DNA of 18,065 nt from CALFXN01 sp937957815 (GTDB lineage: Bacteria; Synergistota; Synergistia; Synergistales; Aminobacteriaceae). The position numbers and the translations under genes are program-made. Shown piece after piece: positions 7,312-15,048 of the stretch; position 1 is the first letter of the stretch; every line of letters begins with the position of its first letter. The stretch covers positions 1 to 18,065 of the forward strand of contig DAIQNX010000052.1 in the NCBI GenBank assembly GCA_036788195.1, written 5' to 3'. The notes beneath the pieces are model-generated. The model had not been told where the DNA came from and ran no database searches. It was given only the letters and a program-made list of their open reading frames with translations.

Positions 7312-8340
7312 ATGAAACGGTATGTGACCTTCGGCGAACTCATGCTCCGACTGACCCCCCCGGACCACGAGGTGCTCTTCCAGACGAACAGTCTCGTGGC
7401 GACGTTCGGCGGGGCGGAGGCCAACGTGGCGGTGTCGCTCGCGAACTACGGCGAGAACGCGGCTTTCGTGACGGCCATTCCCGCAAACGCCGTCGGCAAC
7501 GCGGCGATCCGCGAGCTTCGTTCCTTCGGCGTGGACACGGGGGCAATCCTCCGCGCGGGCGAGCGGCTCGGAATCTATTTCACCGAGACGGGTTCGTGCA
7601 TGAGGGCGTCGTCGGTGCTCTACGACCGCGCCGGATCGTCGATCGCGGCCGTGAAGCCCGGCGATTTCGACTGGGACGCGATCCTCGACGGCGCGCACTG
7701 GTTCCACACGACGGGCATCACCCCGGCGCTCTCGGCAGGCGCGGCCGCCGTCGCGCTCGAAGCCGTCGCCGCGTGCAAAAGAAAGGGCGTCATGGTTTCG
7801 TGCGATCTGAACTACCGCAAGAAGCTCTGGAAGTGGGGAAAGAAGCCGATCGAGGTCATGCCCGACCTCGTCGGGTCGTGCGACCTCGTGATCGCGAACG
7901 AGGAGGACTGCCAGAAGTGCCTCGGAATCGAGGCCGACGTGGACGTCACGAAGGGATCGCTCGACATCGACGTCTACCGCATCCTCGCGAAGAAAGTTCT
8001 CGACCGCTTCCCGAACCTCAAATTCCTCGCCGTCAGCCTCCGGGAGAGCGCGAGCGCCGACGTCAACGGCTGGTCGGCCGTCCTCGCGTCGCGCGACGCG
8101 TTCCTGACGAGCAAAAGGTACGAGATCCGCGATATCGTCGACCGGATCGGCGGCGGAGACTCGTTCGGCTCGGGCCTGATCTGGGGGCTGAACACCCTCG
8201 ATGGGAACCAGGAGGCGCTCGAGTTCGCCGTCGCGGCTTCGGCGCTCAAGCACACGATCCACGGGGATTTCAACCGCGTCTCGAAGGAAGACGTCCTCAC
8301 GCTCATGGGCGGCGACGCGAGCGGCCGCGTCAGGCGCTAG
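7312..8340 (+). CDS. kdgK: 2-keto-3-deoxygluconate kinase (PfkB family)
   Basis: Cytoplasmic sugar kinase of 342 aa that phosphorylates KDG at C6 using ATP, giving KDPG. The N-terminal block YVTFGELMLRLTPP, then FGGAEANVAVSLANYG (32-47), is the PfkB substrate-binding region in the form seen in KDG kinases. CDLNYRKKLW (164-173) is the conserved strand typical of KdgK. DRIGGGDSFGSGLI (277-290) is PfkB signature 2, with catalytic base Asp283 and the GGGD anion hole. The gene is monocistronic, with its own promoter and a strong terminator-like hairpin. The Shine-Dalgarno is weak (AAAGG, far from ATG 7312), but homology to the family start supports this ATG. The dehydratase and aldolase of the same route are in the window, which raises confidence in KDG over other keto-deoxy sugars. 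A galactose-type (KDGal) substrate cannot be excluded. Confidence 0.88.
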   Translation: MKRYVTFGELMLRLTPPDHEVLFQTNSLVATFGGAEANVAVSLANYGENAAFVTAIPANAVGNAAIRELRSFGVDTGAILRAGERLGIYFTETGSCMRASSVLYDRAGSSIAAVKPGDFDWDAILDGAHWFHTTGITPALSAGAAAVALEAVAACKRKGVMVSCDLNYRKKLWKWGKKPIEVMPDLVGSCDLVIANEEDCQKCLGIEADVDVTKGSLDIDVYRILAKKVLDRFPNLKFLAVSLRESASADVNGWSAVLASRDAFLTSKRYEIRDIVDRIGGGDSFGSGLIWGLNTLDGNQEALEFAVAASALKHTIHGDFNRVSKEDVLTLMGGDASGRVRR

Positions 8341-8371
8341 CGAAAAAGAGCCTCTTCGGCGAAGAAAAGCG

Positions 8372-8408
8372 AAGCGATCCCGGACGGAGAAAACGTCCGG
8401 AATCGCTT
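8372..8408. terminator. Hairpin terminator between convergent kdgK and dehydratase
   Basis: AAGCGATCCCGGACG (8372-8386) pairs with CGTCCGGAATCGCTT (8394-8408) with a single mismatch and a 7-nt loop. GTTTCG follows on the plus strand. The position between two converging genes suggests it serves both strands. Confidence 0.75.
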
Positions 8409-8427
8409 GTTTCGAATCCGGCGCGCG

Positions 8428-10200
8428 TCATCGACACGCAGGATGACCCGGTCCGAAATCGGGAACGCGCATATACGCCCCCTGCATGGCCGAGGTGGCC
8501 GTCGCCGCATAGAGCGCCAGGATCCCGGCGTGTCTTCGGGAGAACGTCCGCGGAAGGTTTCTGCGCTCCCGCAGGACGGTCTCGATTTCGCGGGCGTCGC
8601 AGGGACGTCCGCGAATTCCCACGATGGCGAGCGAACGATTGGGAATATCGATCTCTATCAGATCCCCTTCTTCGACAAGGGCGATGGGGCCGCCCACGGC
8701 CGCTTCGGGCGACACGTGCCCTATCGCCGGTCCGCGGGTCGCTCCGGAAAAACGGCCATCCGTAACCAGCGCGACCGTCGAAGCGAGTTCGGGATCGGAA
8801 GCGATGGCCTCGGTCGTATAGAACATTTCGGGCATGCCGGAGCCTCGCGGCCCTTCGTGGCGGATGAAAACGACGTCCCCCGGCCGGATCCGTTTCGAGA
8901 TGACGGCTTCGTACGCTTCTTCTTCGCTGTCGAACGGTCGCGCCGGGCCCACCATCCTCCGCCGAGACTCCGGAATCGCGGAGTGTTTGACCACCGCCCC
9001 CTCCGGCGCGAGGTTCCCCGTAAGGATGGATATGGCCCCGGCGGAAGAAAGCGGAAAATCGGCCGGACGCAGAATATCCGGGACGACATGCCCGAGTTCG
9101 CGAAGGAGTCGGGCATGTTCCTCGAAATACCCCCGTTCTTCAAGAATCCGAAGATTCTCTCCGACGGTCTTTCCCGTGACCGTCAGCGCGTCGAGATGGA
9201 GCAGGCCTTTCAGTTGCCGCATGATCTCCGGCACGCCGCCGGCAAGCCAGAAGTATTCGCTTGGGTATTCGCCGCTGGGTTTGATGTCCGCGAGCCAGGG
9301 AACGCGGCGGTGCACCGCGTCGAAAAGAGAGGCGTCGAAGGGGACATCCGCCTCGTGCGCGATGGCGGACAGATGCATGACGGCGTTGGTCGAACCGGCG
9401 ACCGCCGCGTGAACCGTCACGGCGTTTTCGAAAGCCTCGCGCGTCAGAATGCGGCGCGCCGATATTCCGTGCTGCAGCAGGTTCATCAGCGCGTCGGCGG
9501 CGTTCGCGACGCTCGTCCGCAGTTCCGGCCTGTTCACCGGAATCAGGGCCGCTCCGGGAAGGGCGAGCCCCAGGGTCTCCCCCATGATCTGCATGGTGGA
9601 CGCCGTCCCCATGAACTGGCAGGCGCCGCACGACGGACAGGCATGGCGTTTGTAGTACTCGAAGCGCCGGCTGTCGATTTCTCCCCGTCTCCATTGCGCC
9701 AGATACGTCCCGATCATTTCGAGCGTCAGGCCATCCGGCCCCGCGATCATCGCGCCTCCGGGAACGAAAATGGATGGGAGATCCAGACGCGCCAGGGCCA
9801 TCATATGCGCGGGGATGGCCTTGTCGCAGGTCGAAATGCAGATGACGCCGTCGAAAGGAGTCGCGCGCGCCTGGATTTCGATCATGTTGCAGATCATATC
9901 GCGGGACGGCAGCGAATAGTTCAACCCGTCGTGCCCCTGCGCGATACCGTCGCACATGTCCGTGACGGTATACGCGGCACCCCGCGCGTTCAGCGCGGCC
10001 AGCCGTTCCCTGACGGCGTCCGCGAATTCGCCGAGATGGACGCTGCCGGGATGACTTTCGCCGCTGGTGCTCTGCACCATGATCTGCGGCATGTCCAATT
10101 CGGCGGGCGCCCACCCCGCCCCAAGTTTGAGGGAATCCATCTCGGCGGCCCTGCTCCGCATGGTCTGACTCTTCAGTGACTTCACCTGTTCCCTGTCCAC
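8428..10200 (-). CDS. IlvD/Edd-family sugar-acid dehydratase
   Basis: Fe-S dehydratase of 590 aa, predicted to convert an aldonate to its 2-keto-3-deoxy form. CDKAIPAHMMA (125-135) matches IlvD/Edd signature 1. ALVTDGRFSGAT (477-488) matches signature 2. CPSCGACQFMGTASTM (188-203) is the second cysteine region. The usual first cluster cysteine, in PCNxHL, is absent: the equivalent is HPGSVHL (50-56). Cys83 in DMCDGIAQGHDG might substitute. Kinase and aldolase genes of the KDG route flank the region, so a sugar acid is more likely than dihydroxy-acids of valine synthesis; no other ilv genes are near. GTG 10200 is supported by GAGG 9 nt upstream, but ATG at 10161 (MRSRAAEMDS) fits the family N-terminus equally well. 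It lies 52 nt after the GntR gene on the same strand and is probably its operon partner. Exact substrate unknown. Confidence 0.87.
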   Translation of the reverse strand: MDREQVKSLKSQTMRSRAAEMDSLKLGAGWAPAELDMPQIMVQSTSGESHPGSVHLGEFADAVRERLAALNARGAAYTVTDMCDGIAQGHDGLNYSLPSRDMICNMIEIQARATPFDGVICISTCDKAIPAHMMALARLDLPSIFVPGGAMIAGPDGLTLEMIGTYLAQWRRGEIDSRRFEYYKRHACPSCGACQFMGTASTMQIMGETLGLALPGAALIPVNRPELRTSVANAADALMNLLQHGISARRILTREAFENAVTVHAAVAGSTNAVMHLSAIAHEADVPFDASLFDAVHRRVPWLADIKPSGEYPSEYFWLAGGVPEIMRQLKGLLHLDALTVTGKTVGENLRILEERGYFEEHARLLRELGHVVPDILRPADFPLSSAGAISILTGNLAPEGAVVKHSAIPESRRRMVGPARPFDSEEEAYEAVISKRIRPGDVVFIRHEGPRGSGMPEMFYTTEAIASDPELASTVALVTDGRFSGATRGPAIGHVSPEAAVGGPIALVEEGDLIEIDIPNRSLAIVGIRGRPCDAREIETVLRERRNLPRTFSRRHAGILALYAATATSAMQGAYMRVPDFGPGHPACR

Positions 10201-10252
10201 ACACGATCGCCTCGCAATTTCGTCGGAAGATCAGGGACGGCACGACATTCCG

Positions 10253-10963
10253 TCATATCATGATCTTCCTGACGTAATGGTATGTTTCGTCGATATGCGC
10301 CCGCATGATCGCCTCCGCCTTTCGCGGAAGATGCTCTTCCAGCGCCTCGATCAGCTGATAGTGGTAGCGCGGTCCCATGGGACGCATCTCCGGCACGGAA
10401 GCGGTGAGGATGTGCTGTTTCATCAGGGAAGGCACCGCGATGCGCATCGACTCCAGAAGGAGTCCGTTGCGCGACGCCTCGGCGATCAGAATGTGGAATC
10501 GCAGATCCGCCTCGGCGAAAACATCGGACCCCTGAAGAGGATTGTCCCTGATCTTGTCGGTAAGACGCCGCAACTCCCCGATCTCCTCTTTCGTGGCGTG
10601 CAGGCTCGCCAGGGCCGCAATCGCAGGCTCTATCGCGAAACGGTAATCCATGATTTCCAGAAGCTCCTCCCTCGTGATCGGCTCGGGAATAAGCGAGCGC
10701 AAGAGCGCCGGCTCGGGACTCGGAGGAAACTTCACGAACGTTCCCCTGCCGGGAGTGCTGCAGATCAATCCCTGGGCTTTCAGACGGTTCAACGCCTCGC
10801 GGACCGTGGAACGCCCCACGTTGAAACGGGAGCTGAGTTCCGCCTCAGTGAGGATCTGTTCCCCTGGCTTCCAGTGTCCGCTCTCGATAAGCTCCTCGAG
10901 CTTCTCGAAGATAATGTCCTTGCGGTGCTTCTTGGGGAAGGGAACGAACTCGTCCGACCTCAT
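10253..10963 (-). CDS. GntR-family transcriptional regulator, FadR/FCD subfamily
   Basis: DNA-binding regulator of 236 aa, the normal size for FadR-type GntR proteins. The winged helix spans about 15-80: LEELIESGHWKPGEQILTEA, then SSRFNVGRSTVREALNRLKA and GLICSTPGRGTFV. The C-terminal FCD ligand domain (about 100-230) shows likely metal-site residues Asp153 and His157 (ADLRFHILIAEASRN), His201 and His223. This suggests a carboxylate effector. The chosen ATG (10961-10963) has a long AGGAGGAG Shine-Dalgarno about 9 nt upstream. A perfect extended -10 for this gene is embedded in an 18-bp palindrome (10994-11011), so autoregulation is likely. The dehydratase gene follows in the same direction. 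The divergent partner is the second ABC operon, which shares the motif. Effector is likely the sugar acid or KDG (inference). Confidence 0.92.
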   Translation of the reverse strand: MRSDEFVPFPKKHRKDIIFEKLEELIESGHWKPGEQILTEAELSSRFNVGRSTVREALNRLKAQGLICSTPGRGTFVKFPPSPEPALLRSLIPEPITREELLEIMDYRFAIEPAIAALASLHATKEEIGELRRLTDKIRDNPLQGSDVFAEADLRFHILIAEASRNGLLLESMRIAVPSLMKQHILTASVPEMRPMGPRYHYQLIEALEEHLPRKAEAIMRAHIDETYHYVRKIMI

Positions 10964-10993
10964 CGGGCAACACTCCTCCTCTTGCGTTTTGTT

Positions 10994-11011
10994 TTGTATT
11001 ATATCATACAA
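10994..11011 (-). promoter_or_regulatory. GntR gene promoter with overlapping operator palindrome
   Basis: TTGTATTATATCATACAA is an imperfect palindrome with 8 of 9 base pairs matched. Read on the minus strand it contains TGATATAAT, an extended -10 element with perfect TATAAT (10998-11003). I see no good -35. A regulator bound here would directly cover the -10. The minus-strand form TTGTATGATA resembles known FadR-subfamily operators such as TTGTATGATACAA. Confidence 0.65.
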
Positions 11012-11112
11012 ATAAAGAATCTGGTCGAACTCTCCCCTCCGTATAATACACCATGTCGCTTGAGCGTACATGCCGAAAACCCGAGTTGCAACCACGAAGC
11101 CACAGCCTCGCC

Positions 11113-11141
11113 TTGACAATAAATATCTTGTTTGATACATT
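11113..11141 (+). promoter_or_regulatory. Promoter of the second ABC operon
   Basis: TTGACA (11113-11118), a 17-nt spacer and TACATT (11136-11141, four of six) preceded by TGA as a possible extended -10. It lies about 45 nt upstream of the start codon of the binding protein gene. Confidence 0.6.
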
Positions 11142-11152
11142 CTTTTCAAACA
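11128..11152. promoter_or_regulatory. Candidate GntR operator over the second ABC operon promoter
   Basis: TTGTTTGATACA (11128-11139) resembles the minus-strand motif TTGTATGATATA at the GntR promoter. TGTTTGA (11129-11135) also forms an inverted repeat with TCAAACA (11146-11152). The site covers the -10. Part of the similarity could merely reflect the shared extended -10 element. Confidence 0.5.
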
Positions 11153-11171
11153 TTTGGGGGATCCCCCGAAT
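11152..11171 (+). promoter_or_regulatory. Leader hairpin next to the ribosome binding site
   Basis: ATTTGGGG (11152-11159) and CCCCGAAT (11164-11171) pair with one G-U wobble around a GATC loop. The core GGGGGATCCCCC is a perfect 12-bp palindrome. It ends directly before the AGGAGGAGG Shine-Dalgarno (11172-11180), so it may stabilise the 5' end of the mRNA or affect ribosome access. Confidence 0.4.
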
Positions 11172-11186
11172 AGGAGGAGGAACTAC

Positions 11187-12299
11187 ATGTTCAAACGGTG
11201 GAATAGGGTTTTGGCTGTAACCTCTCTGTTGTCGCTTTGTCTGGCGGGCTCCGCAATGGGGGCGGCGAAGGTGGGCTTCCTCACGGGGACGACCTCCCAG
11301 GCCGAAGAGGAGTATCGCGTCGCCGAGGAAATGGTCCGGCAGCACGGCAAGGAACGCGTCATCCACCTGACATATCCCGACAAATTCATGGATGAGCAGG
11401 AGACGACCATTCAGCAGATCCTCAGCATGGCGACCGACCCTGACGTCAAGGCGATCTTCATCAACCAGGCCGTGCCCGGATGCGTCGCCGGAATCCAGAA
11501 GGCGAAAGAATTCCGCCCGGATATCTTCTTCGTCAGCAACAACACGCACGAGGATCCGCATCTGATGGCCTCCGTCAACAACATCGTCCTGGACGCGGAT
11601 CACCCCGTTCGCGGAGAAGTGGCCATTCCGATCGCCGCGAAAATGGGCGCGAAGACGTTCATTCACTATTCCTTCCCTCGCCATATGTCCCGTCCGCTGA
11701 ATGTGGACCGCGTCGGGCGCATTCAGAGAGCCTGCGAAAAAAACGGCATGAAGTTCGTATCGGTGAACGCCCCCGATCCGACCGGCGACGCTGGTGTCGC
11801 CGGGACGCAACAGTTCATCATCGAAGACGTGGCGCGCCAGATCGAAAAGCACGGCAAGGATACCGTCTTCTTCGGAACAAACAACTCGATGATGGAGCCC
11901 ATGATTCGTTCCGCCGTGGAGCAGGGCGCGATGATCGTCGATCTTTGCGATCCGAGTCCCTACCTGGGATACCCCGGCGCGTTGGGCATCGCCATTCCCG
12001 CCGATAAACGCGGAGATGTCGCCTATATTCTCGACGCGATCCAGAAGAAAATCAACGAGGCGGGCGTGAGCGGACGTTTCGCGTGCCCCGCGATTCCCTA
12101 CACGCTTGGAGTTTCGCGGGCCGCCATGGAGTATTGTTTCGACGTAGCCGACGGCAAGGTGAAAGGGTACGATCGCGCAAAGATGGAGGCGTTGATCAGA
12201 AAGCACCTGGGCGAAAAGACGGAGATCCGCGCCTACGACGAAAAGACGCCGAATCTGTTGCTCTGCGCGGGAGAGTTTCGCGTTTTCGATAAAAAGTAG
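11187..12299 (+). CDS. Exported binding protein, DUF3798-like, of ABC module 2
   Basis: Periplasmic protein of 370 aa, the probable ligand-binding component of the downstream transporter. The signal peptide is MFKRWNRVLAVTSLLSLCLA then GSAMG, with cleavage near AMG|AAKVGFL. Conserved blocks shared with the protein at 5917 include TSQAEEEYR, ETTIQQILSMATDPDVK, AVPG, RPDI, HEDP, MGAKTFIHYSFPRHMS, DPTGDAGVAGTQQ and PSPYLGYPGA. By eye they are roughly 40 percent alike, so their ligands may be related but not the same. ATG 11187 is supported by AGGAGGAGG 6 nt upstream. Unlike module 1, this gene comes first in its operon, directly behind the regulated promoter. A strong hairpin separates it from the ATPase gene, which would favour high expression of the binding protein. 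DUF3798 assignment is from memory. Confidence 0.88.
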   Translation: MFKRWNRVLAVTSLLSLCLAGSAMGAAKVGFLTGTTSQAEEEYRVAEEMVRQHGKERVIHLTYPDKFMDEQETTIQQILSMATDPDVKAIFINQAVPGCVAGIQKAKEFRPDIFFVSNNTHEDPHLMASVNNIVLDADHPVRGEVAIPIAAKMGAKTFIHYSFPRHMSRPLNVDRVGRIQRACEKNGMKFVSVNAPDPTGDAGVAGTQQFIIEDVARQIEKHGKDTVFFGTNNSMMEPMIRSAVEQGAMIVDLCDPSPYLGYPGALGIAIPADKRGDVAYILDAIQKKINEAGVSGRFACPAIPYTLGVSRAAMEYCFDVADGKVKGYDRAKMEALIRKHLGEKTEIRAYDEKTPNLLLCAGEFRVFDKK

Positions 12300-12362
12300 C
12301 CTCGTGTTCTCACGTCCGGAGACAACGTCGTCCTGAAAGGCTCTCGATGCGGCAATACCTGC

Positions 12363-12390
12363 GAATAAGGGGGCGAATGCCCCCTTATTC
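12363..12390 (+). terminator. Intercistronic hairpin between binding protein and ATPase genes
   Basis: GAATAAGGGGGC (12363-12374) and GCCCCCTTATTC (12379-12390) form a perfect 12-bp stem with a 4-nt loop GAAT. No T-run follows and the ATPase start is only 19 nt away. It is therefore more likely an attenuator or mRNA 3'-end protector, raising binding protein over membrane component levels, than a full stop. Confidence 0.65.
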
Positions 12391-12409
12391 GATTGAGGCG
12401 GTGTGAGCG

Positions 12410-14002
12410 ATGATACTCGAAATGCGCAACATATCCAAGGACTATGCCGGCAACAGGGTTCTGAAAGGCGTGAACCTGGCGGTGGAGGAAGGGGAAATCC
12501 ATTCGCTGATCGGCGAGAACGGCGCGGGGAAATCCACGCTCATGAACGTCCTGTTCGGCATGCCGGTCATCCGCAATACGGGAGGATTCACCGGCGAGAT
12601 TCTCTTCGACGGCAGAAACGTCGATATCTCGAGTCCCAAAGAAGCCATGAAGCTTGGAATCGGAATGGTGCATCAGGAATTCGTCCTGCTCCCCGGCTTC
12701 AGCGTTCTGGAAAATGTCAAACTCAACCGGGAGAAAACGAAACCAAATTTCCTCAGCCGCGTTTTCGGCAAAAAAATGGAGACGCTGGATTATCCGGCGA
12801 TGCGCAGGGATGTCCGTGCAGCGCTGGATTCCCTGGAAGTTTCCATTGACGAAATGATGCCGGTTCGCGGTCTTCCCGTGGGGTACATGCAGTTCGTGGA
12901 GATAGCGCGCGAGCTGGACAAGTCCAAAATCAGGCTGCTGGTTCTGGACGAGCCGACCGCCGTGCTCACGGAGTCGGAGGCGGATACGTTGCTCGGCGCG
13001 ATGCGTCGCCTGCGGGAAAAGGGAATTTCCATTCTTTTCATATCCCATCGCCTGACCGAGGTCGTAGCGGTTTCCGATCACGTCACGATCATGCGGGACG
13101 GGGAACTTGTCGATCGGTTGAGCGGCGGAGAAGCCGACGTCGAGCGACTGGCGGAGCTCATGGTCGGCCGCAGGGTCACGGAATCGGTTCGGGAGCGCTC
13201 CGTCCCGGAGACGGGCGCCGCGATTCTGAGCGTCAGGAATCTCAGGGTGCACATGCCGGGCGAAGAAGTCAGGGATGTTTCCCTGGAAGTCCGCCGGGGA
13301 GAAATCCTCGGCGTCGGCGGTTTGGCCGGACAGGGCAAGGTGGGTATCGCCAACGGCATCATGGGGCTCTATCCCGCCGAAGGCGACGTGACGAAGGACG
13401 GTCGCGCCGTCCCCCTGAACAATCCGCGGGAAGCGATGAACGCGAAGATGGCTCTCGTCTCCGAAGACCGCAGGGGCGTCGGGCTGCTGCTCGACCAGTC
13501 GATCGAGCTGAACATCGCGATCCGTGCGATGCAGACGCAGGGGAAGTTCCTGAAAAAGATCGCGGGACTGAACCGGATCGACGCCGCCGCGATGCGCGCG
13601 CACGCCGCGAGAATGATGCGGGATCTGGATATCCGCGCCGGCGGCGAAGGCCAGCACACGCGACGCCTGTCCGGAGGCAACCAGCAGAAGGTCTGTATCG
13701 CCGCGGCGCTGACGCTTTCGCCGGATCTTCTGTTCGTCTCCGAACCGACGCGGGGCATCGATATCGGGGCCAAGAAGATCGTTCTGGACCTGCTGTGCGA
13801 TTTGAACCGGACGCACGGCGTCACGATCGTCATCACGTCGTCGGAGCTCGCGGAGCTGCGCGCCGTCTGCGACCGAATCGCCGTGATCTATGAAGGACGT
13901 CTGGCGGGAATCGTCCCCTGGAACGCTTCGAATCGCGAGCTCGGGCTTCTGATGGCCGGCGCGGCGAAAGACGGCCGCGCGAGCGAAAGAGGTGCGGCGT
14001 GA
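12410..14002 (+). CDS. Sugar-type ABC transporter ATP-binding protein, two NBDs (RbsA/NupA-like), module 2
   Basis: Cytoplasmic double ATPase of 530 aa, paralogue of the protein ending at 2026. NBD1 has Walker A GENGAGKST (35-43), Q-loop HQEF (88-91), a degenerate signature LPVGYMQ (155-161), Walker B LLVLDEPT (176-183) and His213 in the H-loop. NBD2 has a degenerate Walker A GLAGQGKVG (304-312), an intact signature LSGGNQQK (420-427) and FVSEPTRGID, with Ser in place of the Walker B Asp. The same asymmetry as in module 1 shows the pattern is conserved, not a sequencing error. ATG 12410 gives an N-terminus (MILEMRNISKDY) that starts exactly at the domain; a GAGG lies 11 nt upstream. TGATG coupling joins it to the permease gene. 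It uses CTG leucine codons more than its paralogue does. Confidence 0.94.
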   Translation: MILEMRNISKDYAGNRVLKGVNLAVEEGEIHSLIGENGAGKSTLMNVLFGMPVIRNTGGFTGEILFDGRNVDISSPKEAMKLGIGMVHQEFVLLPGFSVLENVKLNREKTKPNFLSRVFGKKMETLDYPAMRRDVRAALDSLEVSIDEMMPVRGLPVGYMQFVEIARELDKSKIRLLVLDEPTAVLTESEADTLLGAMRRLREKGISILFISHRLTEVVAVSDHVTIMRDGELVDRLSGGEADVERLAELMVGRRVTESVRERSVPETGAAILSVRNLRVHMPGEEVRDVSLEVRRGEILGVGGLAGQGKVGIANGIMGLYPAEGDVTKDGRAVPLNNPREAMNAKMALVSEDRRGVGLLLDQSIELNIAIRAMQTQGKFLKKIAGLNRIDAAAMRAHAARMMRDLDIRAGGEGQHTRRLSGGNQQKVCIAAALTLSPDLLFVSEPTRGIDIGAKKIVLDLLCDLNRTHGVTIVITSSELAELRAVCDRIAVIYEGRLAGIVPWNASNRELGLLMAGAAKDGRASERGAA

Positions 14003-15048
14003 TGCGGGACGGAATGGTGTCCCGGGGACTGCGCAATTTCGGGATGGCGAGAAGCGTTATCGTCGTGTTTCTGGTCTATCTGCTGGCGCACGCGTTCTAT
14101 CTGGGGCTTCCGATGGGGCAGCTGTTCTCGAGCATGCTTGTCCGCTTCGGAATGAACGGAATCCTGGCGCTGGCGATGATCCCGACGATTCAGGCCGGAA
14201 TGGGACCGAACTTCGCCCTGCCTCTGGGGATCATATGCGGACTGGTGGGCGGAACCGCGGTTATCGAGCTGAACCTGCGCGGTGCGACGGCCTTTGCGGC
14301 GGCGATCGTCGTCGCGGTCGTTCTTGGGGCCGCGACCGGATGGCTCTACGCGCTGCTTTTGAACAGGGTCAAGGGGCAGGAGATGACGGTCGGAACGTAC
14401 TTTGGTTTTTCGATCGTCTCCCTGATGTGCATCTTCTGGACCCTGGCGCCCTTTCACAATAAGGAAATGATTTGGCCGTACGGCGGAACGGGCCTTCGCA
14501 ATACCATCACGCTGAAGGGATGGTTCGACAGAATCCTGGACAATTTCTGGTCCTTCCGGGTGATGGGCGTCGATATCCCGACCGGGACGCTTCTATTTTT
14601 CGCGCTGTTCTGTCTGCTGATGTGGATGTTTCTGCGTTCGAAAACCGGCGTCGCGATGACTGCGGTGGGAAACAATCCCCGTTTCGCGCGATCCATGGGG
14701 CTCGACGTCGACAGATACCGTCTTATCGCCTCGGTTGTCTCCAATGCGCTCGCGGCGGTCGGGATGCTCGTGTACGCCCAGAGTTTCGGGTTTCTCCAAC
14801 TCTACCAGGCTCCGCTCTTCATGGCGTTTTTCGCCGTCGCCTCCGTCCTTATCGGCGGAGCCAGCATGAAGCGAATCACGCTGTCGCATGTATTGATCGG
14901 GAATTTCCTGTTCCAGTCCGTCCTCGTGGTTTCGATGCCGGTGGCGAATGTCGTCTTCAGCGACAATATGTCAGAAATTCTGCGCATCATCATCAGCAAC
15001 GGCATCATTCTCTACGCCCTGACGAGAAAGGAGGCGGACGCGGCATGA
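14002..15048 (+). CDS. ABC transporter permease, RbsC-like, module 2 first subunit
   Basis: Inner-membrane permease of 348 aa, the counterpart of the permease at 2019. Shared landmarks are RFGMNGILALAMIPTIQAGM near the N-terminal third and NRVKGQEMTVGTYFGFS. The coupling-type loop is KTGVAMTAVGNNPRFARSMG, followed by YAQSFGFLQLYQAPLFMAFF and the ending RIIISNGIILYALTRKE. The start is taken at ATG 14002, which overlaps the ATPase stop by one base (TGATG). An in-frame GTG at 13999 is the alternative and would add one residue. A GAGGT lies about 8 nt upstream of ATG 14002. The downstream ATGA overlap couples it to the next permease. Length and hydrophobic pattern are those of a complete BPD_transp_2 protein. 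Confidence 0.92.
   Translation: MRDGMVSRGLRNFGMARSVIVVFLVYLLAHAFYLGLPMGQLFSSMLVRFGMNGILALAMIPTIQAGMGPNFALPLGIICGLVGGTAVIELNLRGATAFAAAIVVAVVLGAATGWLYALLLNRVKGQEMTVGTYFGFSIVSLMCIFWTLAPFHNKEMIWPYGGTGLRNTITLKGWFDRILDNFWSFRVMGVDIPTGTLLFFALFCLLMWMFLRSKTGVAMTAVGNNPRFARSMGLDVDRYRLIASVVSNALAAVGMLVYAQSFGFLQLYQAPLFMAFFAVASVLIGGASMKRITLSHVLIGNFLFQSVLVVSMPVANVVFSDNMSEILRIIISNGIILYALTRKEADAA

Noticed and set aside
5899..8262. Long open frame on the minus strand (787 codons)
   Set aside because: Antisense to the binding protein and kdgK genes and crossing their intergenic promoter and terminator; it is rich in Arg, Asp, Val and Leu as expected for a GC shadow frame.
11042..11047. Perfect TATAAT on the plus strand as a second promoter of module 2
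   Set aside because: No acceptable -35 or extended -10 is found at the right spacing, whereas TTGACA at 11113 gives a better promoter.
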